Shown here piece by piece: positions 59,184 through 64,000 of a stretch of 64,000 bases of DNA (positions are counted from its first letter, which is position 1; every line of letters begins with the position of its first letter). Made by a program: the position numbers and the translations under genes. The notes below the pieces were generated by a model. The model was not told the DNA's origin and did no database searches. It was given only the letters and a program-made list of their open reading frames with translations. Source of the DNA: Penium margaritaceum (taxonomy: Eukaryota; Streptophyta; Zygnematophyceae; Desmidiales; Peniaceae); contig SZWC01000805.1 of assembly GCA_023375785.1 (NCBI GenBank), forward strand, positions 118,550 through 182,549, in the 5' to 3' direction.

Positions 59184-59401
59184 CCTTGTTGCACCCTAGT
59201 TACACCCTAGTATTGTCCCACTTGCGCCCTACATGCACCCTCTCTGTGCCCTACTTACACTCTAGTTATGACATATTTGTGCCCTAGTTGTGTCCTTGTT
59301 CCGTCCTAGTTGCACCGCAGTTGGAAAAAAGCTACGCCCTAGTTGTGTCCTACTTGCGCCCTACTTGCATCCTACATACACCAAACGTACGCGCTACTTG
59401 C
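59184..59401. repeat. 11-bp satellite-like array, block 6
   Basis: A 218-bp remnant of the array between a family-B and a family-A LTR. Confidence 0.9.
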
Positions 59402-60170
59402 TGTTGACCTGATATGCTCCTTGACCATGGCTAATATTTGGACAGGCACACGATGGACTTGGCTTGCACTGCTTCCTTGGAGTAAGTCCCCTAAGTCTGG
59501 TCCAGATAACCAAGGCAAGCACTACTCCTTTGGAGCCAGTCCCTTGGTCTAATCTGGATAGTATAGCCAGCAAATGCTACCTAGGACAACTCCTTGTGGC
59601 TTAAACGTTCCAGAATTTGTCTCCAAAGTGAGAGGTCATTGGGTCAAATCCCAACCCGGTGACTAATTCTCTTTGTGACCAAAAGGGCATAGGAAGGTTC
59701 TAAGAGACATCTTAGAACATTCCAAGGTCCAACCTGGTAGATGGCGCCACTTGGTAGTCACAGGGAGCGCCATGTAGGCAGGGGGGATGATGTAATCCAG
59801 ATTGCCCCCAAAGCGGCTCATTTAGAGAGCCACTGCGCGCCTATGCTAGAAGCTGGCTCTAGGACTATAAGAATCTATATGTTGTCTATCATTAGGTACA
59901 GTTCTTACATTTGAGACTTCTTACAGATTTTTCCACCAGAGGCAGACACAAACGAAACATTGGTTTCTCTAAGCCTCAGGAGTCCGCTCCTAGCGCGAAA
60001 GTGAACAGGTGCTATGGACACAATGCAAGGAAGTGATTACTATGAACGGCTCAGTGTGGAACCTTTGCTCTGAGAGTGATATCATCTCTTGGTTGCAATA
60101 CGAGGAGTGGTTGGCAGCAACCACTGTGTCGGAATCCGTTTTCTAGACCATTGCCTCGGGTAGGTTGACA
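59402..60170 (+). repeat. Family-A 5' LTR of the last forward element
   Basis: 769 bp, TGTTGACCTGATATG to TAGGTTGACA. It has U3 direct repeats (about 59461 and 59513), the tRNA-like module, and TATAAG at 59866-59871. Confidence 0.9.
59590..59661 (+). other. 72-nt tRNA-like module inside LTR-A (copy 3)
   Basis: The A-box TGGCTTAAACG (59597-59607) fits the consensus exactly. B-box-like GGGTCAAATCC (59641-59651) is 10 of 11, inside a TTGGG/CCCAA stem. Box spacing is 33 bp, in the usual tRNA range. Acceptor pairing is weaker than in copy 2. Confidence 0.45.
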
Positions 60171-60172
60171 AA

Positions 60173-60187
60173 GGGTTATCGGCCCAC
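60173..60187 (+). other. Putative half-tRNA primer-binding site
   Basis: GGGTTATCGGCCCAC begins two bases after the LTR. It differs at one base from the complement of the anticodon stem-loop of plant initiator tRNA-Met (GGGTTATGGGCCCAC). Drosophila copia and a few other copia elements prime from such a 5' half-tRNA. Family assignment is from memory and needs alignment. Confidence 0.55.
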
Positions 60188-60542
60188 GTTGACTAGTTGT
60201 CAGGTACGCTTCTGCGCACTCTGTCGCTCTCTCTGTCTTGCAGCATGCATCAACTCCAACTGCTCCATCTACTCCATCAGCTCTGACAGCGGGTATTGGC
60301 ACTTAGCGAACAAGGGCCAAGGATAAGCGCTGCCCTTGGAGGTATGACCCTTGGGCCCTAACCAGGATAAGCTCTGCCCTTGGAGGCACAACTCTGGGTT
60401 GGGTAGTGTGTGTTCTTCCCTTTTTGGAGGTGATCAACGGCTAAGGGGTAGGTGATGGATCTGCACCTTCTAAACTAGTAGCAGACAATAGCATACATCA
60501 GCCCACATCTGCCTCAACAACGCAGAGAAGTAGAGAAGGAGT
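60188..60542 (+). other. Family-A leader
   Basis: Non-coding; aligns with 3494-3865, including the repeated gataagc-type phrases. No further feature. Confidence 0.6.
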
Positions 60543-61374
60543 ATGACAACACCCGTGATGCACACTATCGAGCACGTCAACGGTTGGATGTCAATGTTCA
60601 CAAGGCTTGGTTTTCCCTTTGAGAATCGGCACTTTGAGATTGTCATGAGGGGGTGTGGCTACTTGATTATGTTCATTGGAGAAGAGGCTTTATATCTAAA
60701 AACAGATCCTACATATGAAGCGTGGAGTGTCTATAACTACATTGAGCTTGCGATTCTTCTGACATTAGAGCATGAGTCACAGCATGTCCACCTCCAACAT
60801 ATCACACATGCATCAAATATTCATGAGAATCTTGCGGGTATACACCAATCAACTGCTCTCACAAATCGCCTCTTCATCCTTCAAAGTCAATTTGGATGAG
60901 GGTGAGCAAGGGAGAGTCGATTCCAGACTTTTTGTTGCAGTTTGAAGGACTGCTGCAGCAAGCGACTCAAACCAAGTGGGAAATTGATGCCAAAATGCAG
61001 GCCATGATCCTCCTCATGGCACTACCTCAAAGGTGGGGTCCTCTGATCACCGTCTTTGGCGGTTGAAAGGAGGAGGATTTGACGTATGAGACAGTGTCCG
61101 AGTACGTGCGCAACAAGGCCATGCGTCATAGTGGTAGTGAGGCTAACGTTTCAGCCTATGCTGCATAGTAAAGTGGTCGTGGCAACAACTCCTCTTCTGG
61201 TGAGAGCAGTAGTGGAAGCGGTGGTCGCGGAGGAACAGAAATGGTGGCATTGGAAGGAGTTGAAATCATCGTGGGAAGTGCCATAACAGTGGCAAGCCCA
61301 GGTATTGGGCACGGGAGTGTAGGGCTCCCAAGAAGGAAGACGGAGATCATGGTGGTAAACAAGAGGGCAAATGA
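60543..61374 (+). pseudogene. Copia family-A gag (last element)
   Basis: The N-terminal frame 60543-60899 (118 codons) shares ESQHVHLQHI and HQSTAL with 3866-4207. The remaining gag is frame-broken. The zinc-knuckle remnant at about 61270-61315 reads CHNSGKPRYWAREC, with the second Cys and the His replaced by Ser and Tyr, so it should not bind zinc. Confidence 0.78.
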
Positions 61375-62317
61375 ATGGGTAAGGAGTTGACGAACATGAT
61401 GGCTGAGAGCATGGCGACAACCAAGGGAGCGGCACTAATCAAGCGTGGAGCCTATGGGCTCTACTTGGGCACAAACAACCACTCTTCAAGGGAGAAGGAT
61501 GGGTTTATCTCCACTAGGGACACTGAACGTCGCTTCAGGTGCGTCAATGGCAGCCTTTTCCACGCGGAAGGGGAGGGAGATAAGTTGATCAGCATCAACG
61601 TGAACGGTGCAGAAAATGACTTTAAGCTAGAAAACATCGTCTACATGACTCTTTTGCGGTAAACCTCTCGTTGGTGTCAAAAATCACGGACCACGATATG
61701 ACTCTTGTCTTCACGAAGGAGGAGGCCATGATTGTCAAGAAAACGAACATCAAGATCTCCTATCGCAAGGAGAGTCTTGTCGCACGGGTCCCAAGAGTTG
61801 ACGTGCTCTACGTGCTATGGAACAAACCCTTTGAGAGTACAAATGAGGGATATGCCACAGTTGAAGAGCTCAGGTCTCCAAAGCCTGATGTTGCACCACA
61901 AGCCGTCACCATGACGGCCAACTCCACCAACACAGATGGTGAGCTGTGGCACATGCAGATCGGCCATGTGGCTGATAGCATACTACAAGCTATGCAGTAG
62001 CATGAAGTGGTTTATCGGATGGAGGGATACGAGGCCAAGAACGAGAAAAAGTGGAAAACGCTGTGTGAGCCATCCCTCCAAGGCAAGGCAAAGACAAAGC
62101 CCTTTGGATGTCATACGCCACCTGCATCACCAATCTTGGACCTGATTCACTCTAATGTGTGCGCACCATTCCGCACCCATTCGAACGCAAGTAGCAAGTA
62201 TTTCTTGACCTTCATCGATGACCAGAGTCACAATATGTGGATCTACTTCCTCAAAGGGAGAGGTCAAGAATCTGCAAGAGTTTGTCGCGATGGTAGAGCG
62301 GCATACAAGTAAGAAGT
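61375..62317 (+). pseudogene. Copia family-A protease and start of integrase, broken
   Basis: Protease/pre-integrase segments: DKLISINVNGAENDFKLENI (61590-61645), ITDHDMTLVF and ELWHMQIGHVADSILQAMQ (to 62000, then TAG). The integrase start has ILDLIHSNVCAPF (catalytic Asp replaced by Asn) and KYFLTFIDDQSHNMWIYFLK. Reading ends at 62317 where an oppositely oriented LTR begins, so the remainder lies beyond the nested element, outside the window. Confidence 0.82.
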
Positions 62318-62668
62318 GTCAACCGGCCTGAGGCAAACGGACTAGAAAACAGGGCCGACACAATAGCACCTGCCGTCCGCTCCTAGCATTTCAGCTAGGA
62401 GAAGATATCACCCTCAGGATCACGGTTCCACACTGAGCAGTTCCTAAGCAATCACTTGCTAGCAACTGTGTCCACTTAACACTTGGTCACTTTTGCGCGA
62501 GGTGCTAGTCAAAGACTAACTCCTGGGGCTTAGACCAACCAGTGTCTTCTTTATACTGTTCCTTAGTTGGACAACTCTGTGAGGAGCATCTAAGGCCAGA
62601 TTGTGTAATTAGAATGAGGAATGAGCCTGGTACATATAGTCCTAGGCCTGGCTTCTAAGGTGTGTGGG
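62318..62668 (-). repeat. Divergent family-A-like 3' LTR, shortened
   Basis: On plus it begins TGTCAACCGGCCTGAGG, the inverse of the LTR-A end. Minus-strand sequence follows the LTR-A order (TTGGTTGGTCTAAGCC, GAGTTGTCC, ggactatatgtacc as TATA region). It is only 351 bp: the U3 with its tRNA-like module is absent, and the copy meets an ambiguous base at 62669. Confidence 0.7.
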
Positions 62669-64000
62669 NAGAAGTCCGCAAGCATTTTCTTGGTTGCGAC
62701 GTGCTCCAGTTCCACGACACCCTTGGCGATAAGGTCACGTGAGTAGTGGTACCGAATATCGATGTGCTTTGTACGCCGGGAGATCATGTCGTCCTCTGCC
62801 ATAGCCATGGCACTTTGGTTGTCGATGCGGATGACCGTTGCCTCCTCTTGTGGTGCCTTGATCTCATCAAGCAAACTGCGAAGCCACTGTGTTTCCTTGC
62901 AAACTTCGGAGAGTGCAATGTACTCCGCCTCAGCAGTAGAAAGCGAGACGCAGTCCTGCTTCCTGCTTGCCCATGAGACCGCACCACCGTTGAGAAGACA
63001 AACAAACCCTGAGGTGGACTTCCTGTCATCAATCCGTCCTCCCCAGTCCGCGTCGGTGTAGCATGTCAGCCGCAGCAAGTCTGATCCTTCTAGACCTCCA
63101 AACCGAAGTCCGACGTGCCGAGTCTTTTTGAGGTAGCGAAAAATCCGCTTCACGACTTGCCAATGTTCTGGCCCAGGGTTGGCCACAAACCTGCTCACCT
63201 GACCCACCGCAAAAGCAATGTCAGGTCGTGTTCCCACCATTGCATACATGAGGCTTTCGACTGCGGACTGGTATGGACTGTTTTGCATCTCCCGTCGGTC
63301 TGCCTCGTTGCTTGGTGACATGGAGGAGGAGAGCTTGCAGTCGGAGGGCATGGGGGTGCTGACGGGCTTGCAGTCCTCCATGTTGTAGCGCTTCAAGATG
63401 TCCATGATGTACTTGGTCTGGTTGAGCTCGATGGTGCCTGCTTTGCGGTTGCGGTGAACAGCAATCCCGAGGTAGTACTCGAGAGGTCCCATGTCCTTCA
63501 TCTTAAATCTGCTGGCCAGATTTTTCTTGAGGTCCGTGAGGGCCTCCTGCGAGGAAGAACACATGATAAGATCATCCACGTACAACGCCACAAGTAGCAA
63601 GCCACGTTCGTCCTCCCGCACATAGACGCTAGGGTCATTTTTGCAATGTGCGAAGGAGATCTCAGCCATGAAGCTGTCCATCTCCTTGTACCAGATCCGT
63701 GGGGCCTGTTTCAGCCCGTACAACGCCTTCACCAGCTTGCACACCTTACCCTCGGGTGCTTTGACACCTTCCGGTACCTCCATTAGCACCTCCTTGTCGA
63801 GCTTCCCATAAAGGAAGGCTGTCTTCACATCCATCTGGTGGATCTCAAGGTCTTTGGCGGCAGCGACAGCAAGCAGGGACCTGATGGAGGCAAACGTGAC
63901 GACCGGTGCGAAGGTCTCATCGTACTCAGAACCTGCGCGCTGTGAGAACCCTTTCGCCACGACCCTTGCCTTATACTTGTCGATGCTATCATCTTGCTTC
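62590..64000 (-). CDS. Copia pol, RT-RNase H, open to window edge (partial)
   Basis: RT copies the element RNA into DNA and RNase H degrades the template; both act in cytoplasmic particles. The frame is open from 64000 to the N at 62669, with no stop. RT: KYKARVVAKGFSQRAG, EIHQMDVKTAFLYGKLDKE, ALYGLKQAPRIWYKEMD, ALYVDDLIMCSSS, MGPLEYYLGIAVHRN, MYAMVGTRPDIAFAVGQVSR. RNase H: CYTDADWGGRIDDRKS, STAEAEYIALSEV, IRIDNQSAMAMAEDD, HIDIRYHYSRDL, KKMLADF, with all catalytic acidic residues. After 62669 the frame only reads into the LTR to a stop at 62590, so the real C-terminus is missing. The gene continues past 64000 (integrase, gag). No TAG-type decay is seen, so it is the youngest element here. Confidence 0.93.
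   Translation of the reverse strand, partial: KQDDSIDKYKARVVAKGFSQRAGSEYDETFAPVVTFASIRSLLAVAAAKDLEIHQMDVKTAFLYGKLDKEVLMEVPEGVKAPEGKVCKLVKALYGLKQAPRIWYKEMDSFMAEISFAHCKNDPSVYVREDERGLLLVALYVDDLIMCSSSQEALTDLKKNLASRFKMKDMGPLEYYLGIAVHRNRKAGTIELNQTKYIMDILKRYNMEDCKPVSTPMPSDCKLSSSMSPSNEADRREMQNSPYQSAVESLMYAMVGTRPDIAFAVGQVSRFVANPGPEHWQVVKRIFRYLKKTRHVGLRFGGLEGSDLLRLTCYTDADWGGRIDDRKSTSGFVCLLNGGAVSWASRKQDCVSLSTAEAEYIALSEVCKETQWLRSLLDEIKAPQEEATVIRIDNQSAMAMAEDDMISRRTKHIDIRYHYSRDLIAKGVVELEHVATKKMLADFXPHTLEARPRTICTRLIPHSNYTIWP

Noticed and set aside
47572-59188. Target-site duplication for the whole family-B composite
   Set aside because: The five bases on each side (GCTAG and CCTTG) do not match.

Overview
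The window looks like gene-poor, repeat-saturated eukaryotic chromatin, probably from the green-plant lineage (land plant or streptophyte alga). Two copia families have primer-binding sites reading TGGTATCAGAGC, the complement of the 3' end of a plant-type initiator tRNA-Met; animal initiator tRNAs end differently. The BED-zinc-finger hAT transposon is also of a plant-common type. I cannot name the species and I see no host gene, rRNA or functional tRNA. Essentially everything is a transposable element, a decayed element or satellite-like DNA.

Backbone: six blocks of a degenerate 11-bp tandem repeat (consensus close to TTGCGCCCTAG / TTGCGCCCTAC) cover 6932-9146, 18476-22484, 30176-35276, 39222-39982, 46314-47576 and 59184-59401, about 13.6 kb. 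The first three alternate with a non-coding repeat, here called X (9147-18475 and 22485-30175). Stripped of a copia element in X1 (4.71 kb) and a 3.08-kb insertion in X2, both X copies are about 4.6 kb, and the arrays align in register. The stretch 6.9-35 kb is therefore about two and a half copies of a higher-order unit of array plus X. The last three blocks are pieces of array separated by transposons.

Insertions, left to right: 1-6931 is a nest of copia family A with a family-B gag scrap. A family-B copia lies inside X1 (10830-15540). A 3.94-kb hAT element with a perfect 8-bp target duplication lies at 35277-39213. A near-complete reverse-strand copia family C is at 39983-46313. A reverse-strand family-B composite LTR-internal-LTR-internal-LTR spans 47577-59183. 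A forward family-A copy starts at 59402 and is broken at 62317/62318 by a reverse-strand copia whose RT-RNase H frame is open to the window edge; that is the only long intact coding sequence.

The elements do not act together as a pathway. They share a history: autonomous retrotransposons (gag, protease, integrase, RT, RNase H) and one DNA transposon landed in a satellite array and decayed. Decay is biased: all six stops in the hAT transposase are TAG, many copia stops are TAG at Gln (CAG) positions, and array variants differ mainly by transitions around a CpG. This fits, but does not prove, heavy CG/CHG cytosine methylation. The most unusual points are the higher-order array/X structure, a 72-nt tRNA-like module in the family-A LTR, a probable half-tRNA primer site in the same family, and the unclassified X repeat.
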